Shown one piece after another: positions 1-11,051 of a stretch of DNA of 64,000 nt. Numbering within the stretch: position 1 is the first letter of the stretch; the number at the start of each line of letters is the position of its first letter. The DNA is from Heloderma charlesbogerti. Lineage: Eukaryota; Chordata; Lepidosauria; Squamata; Helodermatidae. Where the stretch lies: NCBI GenBank assembly GCA_026122225.1, contig JANEZZ010002360.1, positions 1,259,751-1,323,750 of the forward strand, read 5' to 3'. A program made the position numbers and the translations under genes. The notes beneath the pieces are model-generated. The model did no database searches, was not told the origin of the DNA, and was given only the letters and a program-made list of their open reading frames with translations.

Positions 1-965
1 CCCTAAGCTAGGGAGTTAAAATGCATATTTGGGGGGAACTTGTGCATTTGGGGGGAATTTTGCCCACGTAAATTTGCAGAAATTTGGAAACTAAGAAAAA
101 TCAGACTCTGTCGATGGGAGGAGGATGGAATAAAAGGTGCCTGACAATCAGTGAAATGAACTGGTTTTTCACAATCCCTAATTCCCTACCTGGGAACGGG
201 AGTTGTGGTGGTCAGGCAACAGCAGGTGGAAGAGTTCAGAGTGCAGAACAACCAGCATCAGAGGCTGATGGGAGAGAAAGAAGGGTGATGCAGGGGTCAA
301 GAGAAAGAAAGGGCACAAAGGAGAGAAAGGGGCCACAAAGATAGAGAATGGAATGTCAGAGGGAGGGAGAGAGAAAGGTCACCCAGAGAGGCAAGGGGTG
401 GGAGAGGCACAAATACAGAAAAATGCTCTTGAGAGAGCACAGAGTGCCAGGGAGAAAATATGTGTGTCAGGAGTAGGGGAGAGCATGACACAGAGAGACA
501 CACACCAGCATTGGGTCAAATGCACACAGAGGTGATAAATGGATTGAGTAGAATGGATCCTCTTGATTTTGTGACATGGGATCCCTTCCCTGCAAACCAC
601 CATCAAATCCTTCACTGACCACACGTGACTCCAAGGACTGAGCCCTAAACATCATGGATCCAGCATTTCCAGCACTGCCATGGCACAAAAACCTGGATCC
701 AGGGTTTGACAAGGGAACGCGTTCCAAAACCAACATCTCACCTCTCTGTGTCCACAGATGTGTTCTGTGATGGACTGGAAATTAAACGGTGGCTAGATCT
801 GAGGTGGTCAAATCAGGGGATGTCATACCCCTGCGGGACTCCTCCTCCTCCTCCTCGGACCTAGAACTCCCAGAGATGGAGTGATGCCTTTGAACCATGT
901 ATATCAGGAGATGTGAGGGAGCCTGGGCCCCAGACAAGAGGACCATGGGTCCATCCCCACAGCAA
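1..965. repeat. Duplicated V2R-array flank, copy A
   Basis: Positions 189-965 match 5148-5908 almost along their length (shared GTGGTGGTCAGGCA, GATAAATGGATTGAGTAGAATGG and others). Positions 10-200 match 57665-57880. It is non-coding as far as can be seen and is probably the intergenic or intronic unit of a tandem array. Short frames in it are not convincing as exons. Confidence 0.75.
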
Positions 966-1581
966 GAGGGGATCTCTACTTCTGAAACAGAGCCTGAGTG
1001 ACCCTCCGGTCTCAAACAGCACCATTGCCTTAGGAGGCTAATCAGCAGGGCTCCTGTAGGAGGCATCAGCAGTGGACCATGACAGGGCACAAGGGGCCTG
1101 GCAACTGCCCATGGATGCCATGTAGGGACACCACCTCAGAAGAGGGCTGCTCGCATAACTAGAAAATTGTGTGTGTGCTCGTTTGTGTTATCTACTTCAA
1201 ATCTGGGATTACATTGATCATCCCTTTCTGACTGCCTTCCTGTTAATCTGTTCTCGGGAAACACACTGCTTTGAAAAGCTCTTGACAAGCAGATTCAACA
1301 GATCACAGTGCTTTTCACTACAATTCAAAGCCGGGAGATTATGTTTGTCCATAAAGCTTTTTTTTATTCAAAGTATTAGGCTGTTCTCTATAACAATACA
1401 CTCTAAAAGTTTACTTTTAATATCAAAAGTCAAGTATAATTAAAGAAACATAACCTATCACAAATTTGAGTGAAATGAAAAATGAACAAAAAAGAGTCTC
1501 TGTCCACTTTTATAAATAGAGGTGCAGGCAAAAGTACAAAATATGTCAGTAACATATAGTTGGCAAACAAATCATGAAGGA
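966..1581. other. Unassigned non-coding sequence
   Basis: No exon, repeat end or RNA gene is recognised. The part after 1170 is AT-rich and ends at the first palindromic transposon. Confidence 0.5.
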
Positions 1582-1589
1582 ATTAGAAG

Positions 1590-2055
1590 TAGGGGTGGGC
1601 AGAACCTTTTGTTCCAGGGGTGTTCTGCGGGGGGGGGGGGAAACGATCCATCTCTTCCCCCAGAAACCTCACTGGCCGGCTCCGCTCCAATTCCGCAGAT
1701 CCGCCAGCTGGCTCTGGAGCACCAGCAATACCGCCGCCATTGCTGTGCCATATCGCTGGATGAGGCTGACTCTGGATGCAAATGGCGCCCATTACGCCAT
1801 TTGCAGCTGCAATGCTCTTAGATTAAGCTAAACGTAGCTGTAAATGAAGTCAGGAGTCAGCCTCAGGCAGCGATATGGCACAGCAATGGCGGCCGTATCG
1901 CTGCTGCTCCGGAGCTGCTGACGGGGAGGATTGGGCCGGGGAGGATTCTGCGAGGAGGTGGGGGTAAGGGATCCTTTCCACCACAGACTCTGGAGGCTGG
2001 ATTGTTTTGAATCCACCCTCATTGGGGTCCATGGCAGAATTCTCTGACAACCCTA
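1590..2055. mobile_element. hAT-like palindromic MITE
   Basis: It begins TAGGGGTGGGCAG and ends TCTCTGACAACCCTA. Flanking octamers ATTAGAAG (1582-1589) and ATTAAGAG (2056-2063) agree at six of eight positions, an aged target-site duplication. The interior has inverted GGCGG-type arms (1720-1760 against 1865-1910) and an end with GGCAGAATTCTCTGAC. Confidence 0.75.
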
Positions 2056-2109
2056 ATTAAGAGACACCTACAGTTAAAAGTAACCCAGTCAAAGTTTATT
2101 CGTTGCTCA

Positions 2110-3079
2110 GAAAGGAAGTCTCAAATGTTTACGTAGACTACGGCAAAAATAAGGGCAACGCTATTTGCGTTGCCCTTATTTTCGCCTTAGTCTACATAAA
2201 GATTTACGTAGACTACAGGGACCAAATAAGGAACGCGAATGGCGGCTCCCTATGGGGGCCGCCATTTGCGTACGCACTTTTTTTTTTTTTTAAAGTCACC
2301 CGTGATAGGCTACGTGACGATTAACGTAGCCTATCACGGCTGACTTTGCAGATCTAGCCGTGATAGGTCACATTAATCGTCACGTAGCCTATCACGGGGG
2401 CGTTTTTTTTTTAACTTTTTATTTCGCGGCCGGGCGAGGCGAGGCACCTCCTCCCCGGCCTGAATTTCAGCTGGGCGAGGCGGGAAGCCTCCCCCCCCGG
2501 CCTGAACTTTGGGTGGAGCAGCGAAGCGCCTCCCCCCCACTGCGAAGCAAGTTGCGAGACCAGGTAAGTGGCTTTCGTGCACCCCTAGTAGCCTATCACG
2601 TTTTTTTTTTTTAAAAATGGAAATGGCGGTGGTGGCAGCCGGTCAGAAGACCGGCCACCGCCGCTGCCATACCACCGCCGGAGCCGCCGCCAGAGCTGCC
2701 ACCACCAGGAAGATCTGCCCCAGGTAAGTCTCGTCCCGGGATGCGCTGGCATTTGGCCTCCCCGAGATCCGTGGTGGAATTCTCTGACAACCCTAGCCAC
2801 TACCATTTGCGTACGCTGGTGTTTTTTTTTTGGCTTGCTGTGATAGGCTATGTAAATACTTACGTAGCCTATCACAACAGCTTAGCAGGACAGAAATGGC
2901 AGACGCTACGGCGGCCCGTCCACAGCTGGAACTCCGGCTGTGGACAGCCCTGGCCAGCGGCTCCGCGGAGCCACCACAAGCGGAACCAGCCAGGGAAGAT
3001 TCCAGGGGGAGGGATGGAGTGCCTCCCCCCCCCCGCAAATCACATCTGCGAAAAGGTAAGTGACTTTTGTACATCCCTA
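2110..3079. mobile_element. Nested right halves of three hAT-like palindromic MITEs
   Basis: Three right-hand termini lie in series: ...GTGCACCCCTA at 2587, ...CTGACAACCCTA at 2795 and ...GTACATCCCTA at 3079. Each is preceded by the body of a different subfamily, and each upstream piece sits inside the next one's palindromes (GTAGCCTATCACG resumes at 2588, CCATTTGCGTACGC at 2805). Left halves are missing, so the stack arose by nested insertion followed by deletion. Confidence 0.75.
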
Positions 3080-3620
3080 GCACTGTGCGGTCAGATGCGC
3101 CTCCAAGCTATGGCCAGCTGTACATCCTTGACACTGGTGAGGCCACTACATCCTTCACTACTGGTGAGGCCACAGAGGAGAGAACAGCACACTGGGCTGC
3201 AACTTTCTGGAGTCACTCACTAACCTGCTACTCAATGTTTACCCATGCGCTAATTATAACCGGCATGTCAATGAAGTCCTTGAGTAAGAGAACTCTACTG
3301 CACTTGCTATACCTATGGACATATCATTGTGCTTCCGTCACGATGGCAGAATGATGACGTATATGGCTCAGTCTGGAAGCTCTAATGTTCCCCATGTCTC
3401 TAAAATTGCTTCTGTGTTGTTAACTTGGGTGGCTTTCCTCTGGCTGATGGTTGTCTCTCCTCTGCCATGGACAATGCTATGTTGCCATGAGTCCCGTGCG
3501 CTCATTGGTAAACCGTAAGAATCAAGTGATTGATGGACCAGAACAAGGACTGTACAGTGGCATCCCTGGAGTCAACACCAAGAACGTTGTAGTTAAGGAA
3601 GTTTTGAAAAGATCAAGGAT
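3080..3620 (+). pseudogene. Possible Helitron-like Rep/helicase remnant
   Basis: Frames broken by shifts and stops contain GQLYILDTGEAT (from about 3115), then in the next frame NVYPCANYNRHVNEVLE (about 3235-3285) and IPMDISLCFRHDGR (about 3310-3350). These resemble, from memory of the family, the region N-terminal to the Rep domain of Helitron proteins. There is no intact frame and no termini were found. The assignment is tentative. Confidence 0.35.
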
Positions 3621-4001
3621 GTAACACCTGGAATGTTTCAAATAATAAAGTTAGTTACCTTAAACCTATCTTTACATTTCATTCTTCTCTGCAGACTGTG
3701 TTTGTAACTAACCAGTTTGTTGAATATAATTTACTTCTTCTCAAACAAGATGATGCACAGTTCTGATGAGCTCACTGGAAGTCCTAATAGGGGGAGATCC
3801 TTCAGTTGTATGGCGACCACCATTCGTTCTTTGATCACTGGTCATCCTGGCTTATCCCGCACAAGATTGGGAGGGCTGGCAAAGGGAGCAGGGCTGGGAA
3901 ACTCCCCAAGTGGTGTGCACATTCATGTGCATAAAGAATGGGGAAGATGTGGGCCTTCTGATCTTCTTAGTCTGCAACATTTTTCCACATCGGCTAGTCC
4001 A
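3621..4001. other. Unassigned sequence
   Basis: No recognisable gene. A segment of about 39 bases at 3757-3795 recurs inverted at 57990-58028, just before a foldback transposon. Confidence 0.5.
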
Positions 4002-4009
4002 GTTTGGAC

Positions 4010-4719
4010 TAGGGATGGGGGAGAATTTCTCCCCGAAACTTCAGGGGGCCGAGTGCCAACGCATTCGGCCTCCCGAAATCAGCAGTGAAATTCTCCGCCA
4101 CCCCCCACCCCCCCCCCCCCAGGATGGGACTTACCTTTCACAAATGTCCCTCCCGGTGGCGGGTCCCGGCAGCGGGTCCCGGCGGCGGTTTGTCGGGTCT
4201 TCGTCAGGGGTGGGGGCTGCTGCTGCCACCATTACAAGGAAAGTTAAAAAAAAAAAAACACCCCCGTGATAGGCTACGTAACGATTAACGTGGCCTATCA
4301 CGGCTAGATTTGCAAAGTCAGCCGTGATAGGCCACATTAATCGTCACGTAGCTTATCACGGGTGACTTTGGGAAAAAAAAAAAAAGCGTGTACGCAAATG
4401 GCAGCCCCCATAGGGAGCTGCTATTTGCGTTCCTTATTTGGTCCCTGTAGTCTATGTAAAGATTTACGTAGACTACGGCGAAAATAAGGGCAATGCAAAT
4501 AGCTATTTTTTTTTTTCCGCAGCCGGGTAGACCGGGCGCTTCTACTCGGCCTGACTTTCGCTGGCGAGGGATGGGGCGCCTCCCGCCCAGCCTGAATTTC
4601 AGCCGGGCGAGGCGGGAAAACACCCTCCCTCGCATGAACTTCGGGGGGAGAAGCGAAGCGCCTCCCCCCCACCGCGAAAAAAACTGCGGGACAAGGTAAG
4701 TCCCTTTCGTACATCCCTA
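4010..4719. mobile_element. hAT-like palindromic MITE with perfect 8-bp TSD
   Basis: It begins TAGGGATGGGGGAGAATTTC and ends TTTCGTACATCCCTA. The target-site duplication GTTTGGAC is exact (4002-4009 and 4720-4727). Inside are two GTGATAGGCTACGTAA-type hairpins (about 4264-4302 and 4321-4361), an AAATGGC/GCCATTT-type stem (about 4396-4428) and a TAGTCTA hairpin (about 4448-4478). It lacks the second half of the longest copies. Confidence 0.92.
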
Positions 4720-4727
4720 GTTTGGAC

Positions 4728-5147
4728 TGCTGAACAGCTTCTCTGAACCCAGAGCCAAGGGGTAAAATGGGTCTTATACCATACATGTTAGCAATGAGGC
4801 GGTATGAAAGCAGAAAGAGTTAATTAGCATTCATCAGCAACTTTCCCAGCATAGACTAACAGTGCTAGGAAAACAATGAGAACTTTCCCAGCACAGACAC
4901 CTGTAGCTTTAAGACAAACAGAGCTCCATTTCCCAGGCACATCAGAGACCCTGATAAGATACCAGCACTCGTTAGCATGGAATGTGCTGAGGCAGCGATA
5001 TCGACCTTAGACTCCTCTGACAAGAGGAGGCCCACTATCAGGAAACTGCAGCCAATGGACCAAAGTCAGAGAGCATGATGGATCTCTAGGCCTTTCTAAA
5101 CCTGCTGGTAATGTGGGCTTACAGACCAATGGGCCAATGCAGGAGTG
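4728..5147. other. Unassigned sequence
   Basis: No gene recognised. A phrase like ACTTTCCCAGCA is repeated at about 4840 and 4882. An LTR origin was considered but no TG...CA ends or polyadenylation signal could be fixed. Confidence 0.4.
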
Positions 5148-5908
5148 AAAGTTGTGGTGGTCAGGCAGCAACTGGAGGAAGAATTTTGAATACAGAACAA
5201 CCAGCGACACAGCTGAGGGTGGTGCAGGGGTTAAGAGAGAAGAAGGGCACAATATGAGAGAAAGGGGCCACAAGGGCAGAGAACAGAATGACAGTAGAGG
5301 GAGAGAGAAAGAGAAACCATAGAGGCAAGGGGGGTGGGTAGGCACACATACAGAAAAATGCTTCTCAGAGAGCACAGGGTGCCAGAGAGGAAATGTGTGT
5401 CAGGAGTGGGGGAGAGCATGACACAGAGACACAGACCAACATTAGGCCAAATGCACACAGAGGTGATAAATGGATTGAGTAGAATGGATCCTCTTGATTG
5501 TGTATGATTGCGACATGAGATCCCTCCCCCGTAAACCACTATTAAATCCTTCCCAGATCACACATGACTCAATGGACTGAGCCTAAACATCATGCATCCA
5601 GCATTCCCATCACGGACATGGCACAAAACCATGGATCGATGGCTTTTACATGGGAACTCCCTCCAAAACCACCATGTCACATCTCTGTGTCCACAGATGT
5701 GTTCTCTGATTTACTGGAAATTCAAAGGTGGCTAGTTCAGAGGTGGCCAAGTCAGGGGATGTCATGCCCCTGCTGGACACATCCTCCTTCTTCTCCAAGA
5801 AGCTAGAACTCCCAGAGATGGAGTGATGTCTTTGAACCATCTGTACCAGTAGACTTGGGGGAGCCAGGGCCCTCAGGAGAGAGGACCATGGTTCCATCCC
5901 CTCAGTTT
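5148..5908. repeat. Duplicated V2R-array flank, copy B
   Basis: This is a second copy of the 189-965 sequence in the same orientation. It ends at the transposon beginning at 5917. A third, partial copy is at 59887-60110. Confidence 0.75.
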
Positions 5909-5916
5909 TGTTAGGG

Positions 5917-6999
5917 TAGGGATGTACAAAACTCACTTACCTTTTTGCGGAATCTTTCGCGGGGTGGGGATGGGGGGGAGGTGATCCGGTCCTCCCCCCT
6001 GGAATCCTCAATGGCTGGCTCTGCTCCGTGGCCAGGCTGCGGAGAAGCTGGCCAGGGCCATCCACAGCCGGTTTTCCAGCCACGGACAGGCTGCTGCGGA
6101 CGCAAATGGCGGCCGCGGTAGTGGCCACCATTTGCGTCCAGCATGGCAGCCGTGATAGGCTATGTAAGAATTTACGTAGCCTATCACAGCTACCCCCCCA
6201 AAAAAAACCCCAGCGTATGCAAATGGCGGCGGCTATGGTGGCCGCCATTTGTGTTCCCTATTTTTCGCCAATTTATCTTACATAAATATTTACGTAAGAT
6301 AAAATGGCGAAAAAAGGGGGAACACAAATAGCATAGTGGGCGCTATTTGCGTTCCTTTATTTTTCACTGTTCTAGCCTATGTAGAATGTAGTAAATATAG
6401 CCTAAATATTTACGTAGGCTAGAATGGCGAAAAATAAAGGAACGCAAATAGTGCCAGGATGGAACGTACCTGGGTCGGATGCGGCGGCAGATGCGGTGGC
6501 GGATGCGGCGGCGGATGTGGTGGTGGATGCGGTGGCGGCTCAGGTGGTGGAGGCTGGTCTCCTGGCCGGCCGCAGCCAGGCTACTGCAGCCACCATTTGC
6601 GTCCTTGCAGCTGTGATAGGCTATGTAAGTATTCACGTAGCCTATCATTGGTGGGCAAAAACAAACAAAAAAACACAGAGCACACAAATGGCAGCGGCTA
6701 CGGCGGCCGCCATTTGCATTCCCTATTTTCCGCCATTTTATCTTATGTAAATAATTATGTAACCTACCACGGCAGCCTGGCCGGATGCAAATGGCAGCCA
6801 CAGCAGCCCATCCACGGCCGGAACTCCAGCTGCGGAAGGCCCTGGCCGGCTGCTCGGCGGAGCCGCCACAGAGTGGAGCCGGCCAGGCAAGATTCCGGGG
6901 GGGAGGACCGGATCACCTCCCCCCCCGTCAAGGATTCCAGGGGAAGGAATGGAGTGCCTCCCCCCCACCGCGTATCAATTCCACAAAAAGGTAAGTGAC
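5917..6999. mobile_element. Long hAT-like palindromic MITE, right terminus lost
   Basis: It begins TAGGGATGTACAAAACTCAC. Its last conserved bases are GGTAAGTGACTTTTGTA at about 6983-6999, where the final CATCCCTA is missing and V2R exon 3 sequence follows. At least six hairpins are present, including GTGATAGGCTATG (about 6150), TTATCTTACATAAATATTTA (about 6269-6303) and AAATGGCGGC/GCCGCCATTT (about 6219-6248 and 6687-6715). A 12-bp minisatellite lies at 6478-6537. Confidence 0.8.
6478..6537 (+). repeat. 12-bp GC-rich minisatellite, five units
   Basis: Units of the form GATGCGG(C/T)GGC(A/G) run in tandem at 6478, 6490, 6502, 6514 and 6526, inside the palindromic transposon. The repeat keeps an open frame on both strands, but that follows from the 12-base period. 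Confidence 0.85.
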
Positions 7000-7000
7000 T

Positions 7001-7034
7001 TTTGTAAGGCAGGAACAACCATGGCTGCAACCAT
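7001..7034 (+). pseudogene. V2R pseudogene, last 34 nt of exon 3
   Basis: The sequence aligns with 34398-34431 of the intact gene, including the exon-intron edge (ATGGCAG then GTATTC, against CTGGCAG then GTATTC). The intron downstream is paralogous in both copies. Upstream the exon is replaced by transposon sequence. Confidence 0.75.
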
Positions 7035-7472
7035 GGCAGGTATTCCCTTTGCCTTTTGTAACACCTCCATCGAAACTCATGCTGAAGATACCCAAATATT
7101 TGTTAGAGCAGATAATTCTTCCTCCTGTGTGGCAGTGCAGGCAGGAAACAGATCCTGTATTTCTGCCACCATGAAATCCCCAAGAAGCTGCCCTCCTCCA
7201 AAAATCCCTTACAAATGGACCCCCAGACCCATTGAGAACCTGTTGTTTTGTCCTTGTGAATTAGTGTAAGGATAGAATTGCCTGACTTTGCCGTGAACTT
7301 AATGTTTTTCTAGTAGAAGATCCAGTGGGATCCATTTCAATGATTGTGTCTGGATGAAGTGGACCATGTGTTTGTAGCAATGCGCCTGACTACATGTCCT
7401 CCTAATAAAAGCTAGCTGTGGGGGATGGGGGATGACCAGGTGGGTGCAGCCTTTGGTAACTAAGGATGTCCC
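7035..7472. repeat. Paralogous intron 3 segment of V2R pseudogene
   Basis: It aligns with 34432-34860 of the intact gene (shared TTTTGTAACACCTCCAT-like start and CCTCCTAATAAAAGCTAGCT at about 7398). It shows no exon. Confidence 0.8.
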
Positions 7473-7645
7473 TAGGGATGGGAGAGAAATCCTCCACGGA
7501 CCCCAGCGAGGCCGGATTCAAAAGAATCTGCCCCCCCCCGGAGTCCATGGAGGATCAGAAGACTTGCCTCCTCCTCTAGGAGGAATCCTCGCTGGCCGGA
7601 TCCTCCCCGCTGGCCAGCTCCGGAGCCTTCTTCTTGGATCCCTGT
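7473..7645. mobile_element. Degenerate hAT-like fragment
   Basis: It begins TAGGGATGGGAGAGAAATCC. It contains GCTGGCCGG blocks like the other elements and ends near GGATCCCTG. The paralogous place in the other V2R copy (about 34855) lacks it. The right edge and duplication are uncertain. Confidence 0.5.
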
Positions 7646-7849
7646 GGCTTCTCCCACCCAGGTCCCTTGACCCCATTCCCTGGGCTGTGTGGTGCTGACA
7701 GAGCTGGCTGCTGAGCAGCTGGGAACTGCCCCGAGTTGTCGCCAGGTGCATCCTATCCACTCTCCCTATCTCCTCCTTGCAAGTGCATGCACTTGCTCTC
7801 ACAGCCAGATAGTTTTTCTTGATGTTCAGCTGAACAAGTGCTCAGTTGA

Positions 7850-8330
7850 GGAAAAGTAGTACCTTTCGTGATTTGGAAGCTTTGCTTCTATTGAAGCAGC
7901 CCAAAATAGGGTTTGCCTTTTTTGCAGCCACATCACATTGTTGGCTCATATTCAGCTTGTGATCTACAACAATTCCAAGGTACTTCTTGCTTGTGGTATT
8001 GTGGAACCATGTATTCCCCATCTTTTAACTGTGCATTTGTTTTCTTTTTCTCAGGTGCAGAACTTGGCCTTTATCCCTGTCAAATTTCATTCTGTTGTTT
8101 TCTGCCCAGTGCTCCAGCCTATCGAGATCACTTTGAATTCTGTTTCTGTATTCTAGGGTATTAGCTATCCCGCCCAATTTTATGTCATCTGCAAATCTGA
8201 TCAGCATTCCTTGCACCTCCTCCTCCAAGCCATTCATAAAAATGATGAAGAGCTCTAAGCCCTGTGGTACCCTGCTCTTTCCCTCTCCCCAGTTCAAGAA
8301 GATCTCATTGATAAGCACTCTTTGAGTCTG
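7850..8330 (-). mobile_element. CR1 LINE fragment (reverse transcriptase)
   Basis: Minus-strand translation gives RVPQGLELFIIFMNGL, FADDIKLGGIANTLE and DLDRLEHWAENNRMKF, which are CR1 reverse-transcriptase motifs (the FADDxKLGG box holds the catalytic aspartates). It is broken by stops and frameshifts and truncated at both ends. Confidence 0.85.
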
Positions 8331-8349
8331 ATTCTGTAGCCAATCAGCT

Positions 8350-9560
8350 CTTCTTGACTGTTCCTTTTATTACTCTCCTGTCCCTGTTCTTGGATCCCTT
8401 CCACCCCCAGCCTTCAAATTCCCTTTCCTTCCTTTCCTATTTTTGATCTCTTTTCCCTTAAAAACAAAACAAAACAATGGAAAAAAAGCCCTTCTCCTCT
8501 GTAGTCCTCCCCTGCTTTATGGTAGGTAGTCCAGTGTTTGCTTTTCTTTTACCTCTCTCTCTCTCTCTCTCTCTCTCAATCTCTCTCTCTCTGTGTGCTT
8601 GTGTTGTACTCAAGCAAGCAGTGTGTGTCAAAACACTACACAATCCACTGTTCAAAGAACAGTGGGCAAAGCACTACACTCACATTAACGTCTATTAGTT
8701 CAGCAATTCAATACTACACTGGGTTGCAAAGCAAGCAAGCCCAATATGAGGCATCTTTGGGGTTTTGCTTGGAGGGGCAGGGGTGGATGAGGTGTGGCTG
8801 GGATTAGCAGCACTGGTAGGCAAGCTGGATCTCCCCCAGTCCAGATAGTGGGTCCTGGTGTAGTAGGACAGCTGAGTGCAGAGGCAAGGTTCAGTGCTGA
8901 GAGGTCACTGATTGAGGAGGCACTTCCAAGGAACCTACAGCAGAGATTAGGGATACTGATCTTCCCTGCTACAAAGCCAAACTTCTCTGATGATTAGCCT
9001 TCTGAGTTTGGTTTGAGTTTCTGAGAACTGCACAATTTACCAGTGCTTAGCATCAGAAAGTCCTTGCCAAACTGTCTCAGAGAGCTTCGGATATTTGGCG
9101 GTATAGAAATAAACAAACAAATAAACAAATAAATAAATAAGTAAATTTTCTCAGGTCAGTTGCTCTCCAGGCCTGCTGACACTTCCCCAAATTTCATGCA
9201 CCTCTGTTGAACCAATGAAAGTTATAGCTCTTTGCTTTGAGAGTTTTTTGTTGAAAAAACAATCAAGATTCACCTGCGCTCAGCGCAAAAACTACTTGGC
9301 CAAACTGTCTGAAATGTGGCAGGTGGAATTCCCTCCAAACGGTATGCTAGGTCCCCAAATTTCATGAGTTTGCATTGAAAACTGGAAACGTGATGGCCAT
9401 TTATATGTTCCAATGGAAGTCAATGGTTAAACATCCTGTAAGAATGATTCAGATATCTGACTCTTGCTTTGGATTCACATCCGAGGCAAAGTGGATGAGG
9501 TCCAAATCAGTCTGAAGCGAAGCAAGGCTGCTTTGGAATGTCTAAAGCAGCATCTGAAGC
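8350..9560. repeat. Paralogous intron 3 block (pseudogene side)
   Basis: It matches 37390-38700 in the intact gene's intron. Both have pyrimidine-rich starts, GCTCAAGCAAGCAGTGTGTGTC-like sequence and GCCAAACNGTCTGAAATTTGGC. It includes a (CT)n tract at 8551-8591. It predates the duplication. Confidence 0.75.
8551..8591. repeat. (CT)n microsatellite
   Basis: Alternating CT, interrupted once by CTCAAT. Confidence 0.9.
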
Positions 9561-9689
9561 AAAGCGGCGAGTCTGTTTACAGCCCTTAATTTTGATAACT
9601 ACTTCCGATCCTAATACCCCCTTTTCGGCCAGTGGTCTTAAGAGGCTGATGACAGCCCAGTTGCAGCTACTGATGATCAAGACCCACTC

Positions 9690-10220
9690 CATTTGGATTC
9701 CTCCTCTGGTTATGTGAACAAATCAGTATCAGTCTCATGATGGATAACCATTAAAAGAAACACGGGGAAAGCCACGTTGTTGATTCTACTTCATCTCACA
9801 TCTGCTTTTCATATCATCAACCCTCGTATACTTCTGGGTCTTCCACACTGGTGTTGGAGGCACTGCACTCTAGTTCCTGTGCTACCAGCAAGGGTGGAGT
9901 CAGAAATTAACATTTGGTGATCATTCTTTGAGGCCTTGAGCTGTGGTATCCCAGAGGATAAATGACCCTTTTCACTAAGGTTATTTACATTTGGGTAAAC
10001 ATCCCTTTTCCAAAGTTACCTGGCTATCTTCCTGGTGTGTTTCCTGAGTATCCCGTCCTCCATGGCACAAAAGGGGTCTTGACGTTCTCTCCTGGTGGCT
10101 GCTCCAGCATCTGAAATAGGCCTTCAGCCATAAAGTCCATGGCAGCTAGAGTGTTGTCCATAGTAGAAGACACTCCACCCAGCAGACTCTGTGGTCACAG
10201 CCTGGAAGTCCTCTGGAGCC
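9690..10220 (+). mobile_element. L2-like LINE fragment, shared by both V2R copies
   Basis: Plus-strand remnants read like [16 protein letters not shown] and a downstream HSLRPWSCGIPEDK-like stretch, resembling L2 reverse transcriptase. The same fragment is at 38810-38949 plus 40992-41420, split there by CR1. It was therefore inserted before the V2R duplication. Confidence 0.6.
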
Positions 10221-10657
10221 CATTGAAACCACTGCCCCCCCCCGGATGACATGATAAGCCACCTCAGCCCCCTTAACACTTTTGCAGAGGGGTGGTTAGT
10301 TGGGGTGGCTTACTAACAATGGGGAATGTGGTTTTCTCCCCCACATGACATGTGAAGCCACCATGGTTAGCCCAGATTCCCTAACCATCATGGCTTAGCA
10401 TGATGTCTGAACAGGCCTCGTATCTTCATCATGAGTAGAAAGGTACAGATCTTGTTTAAAAATCTCTGCAGATTATCAGGCATCTCATTTGTGTGGATTT
10501 GGGATTATTCTGACATCCCTAGTTGTGACTGTGAACACCTAAAGAATGGCATTCTGAGCCCAGATGGGATGTGCACTGACCATGGAAGATCACAGCTCAA
10601 ACTGATGACTATATTCTCAAGGTTTCTAAATGTGGGCTGTTTTCTCTGTCCTTGTAG

Positions 10658-10885
10658 CTTCACACTTTCTTAGGAGAAATCCAGTTTTCTAATGCTTCTG
10701 TGGGTGGACTTTATCTGGATGAGACTGGGGAACTGGCAGCGGACTACAATATTGTGAATTGGGTGATGTTTCCCAATGAGTCTTGTGCTAGAGTGAATAT
10801 TGGGAGTGTGGAGAGACAGGCATCTCCAGACATGAAACTGACCATTAACTGGGAAGCCATTGTATGGCCAGGGCATTTTAATGAG
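10658..10885 (+). pseudogene. V2R pseudogene exon 4
   Basis: A full-length 228-nt exon flanked by a good acceptor (CCTTGTAG) and donor (GTAGGG), with no stop. It encodes [33 protein letters not shown] and IVWPGHFNE. It differs by scattered substitutions from 42040-42267. It is intact on its own, but the locus is not. Confidence 0.88.
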
Positions 10886-11051
10886 GTAGGGGAAATGATT
10901 TGTGTCCTATTATTTGCTTGTGACATCTCTCAAGCTCTAATAATACCTGTCCTGTTGTGTGATTTTTTTCCAGGCTTCTAAAGATGTGTTAGGCTACATG
11001 GCTCTCCAGTCAGTTAAACACAACCCCCAATTCATTGTGAATGCAAGTGTC

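Noticed and set aside
4728..5147. Solo LTR
   Set aside because: No terminal TG/CA pair, polyadenylation signal or target duplication could be fixed.
7021..7269. Frame of about 80 residues after the exon 3 stub
   Set aside because: It crosses the conserved exon 3 donor into intron sequence shared with the other V2R copy, where no matching frame is kept.
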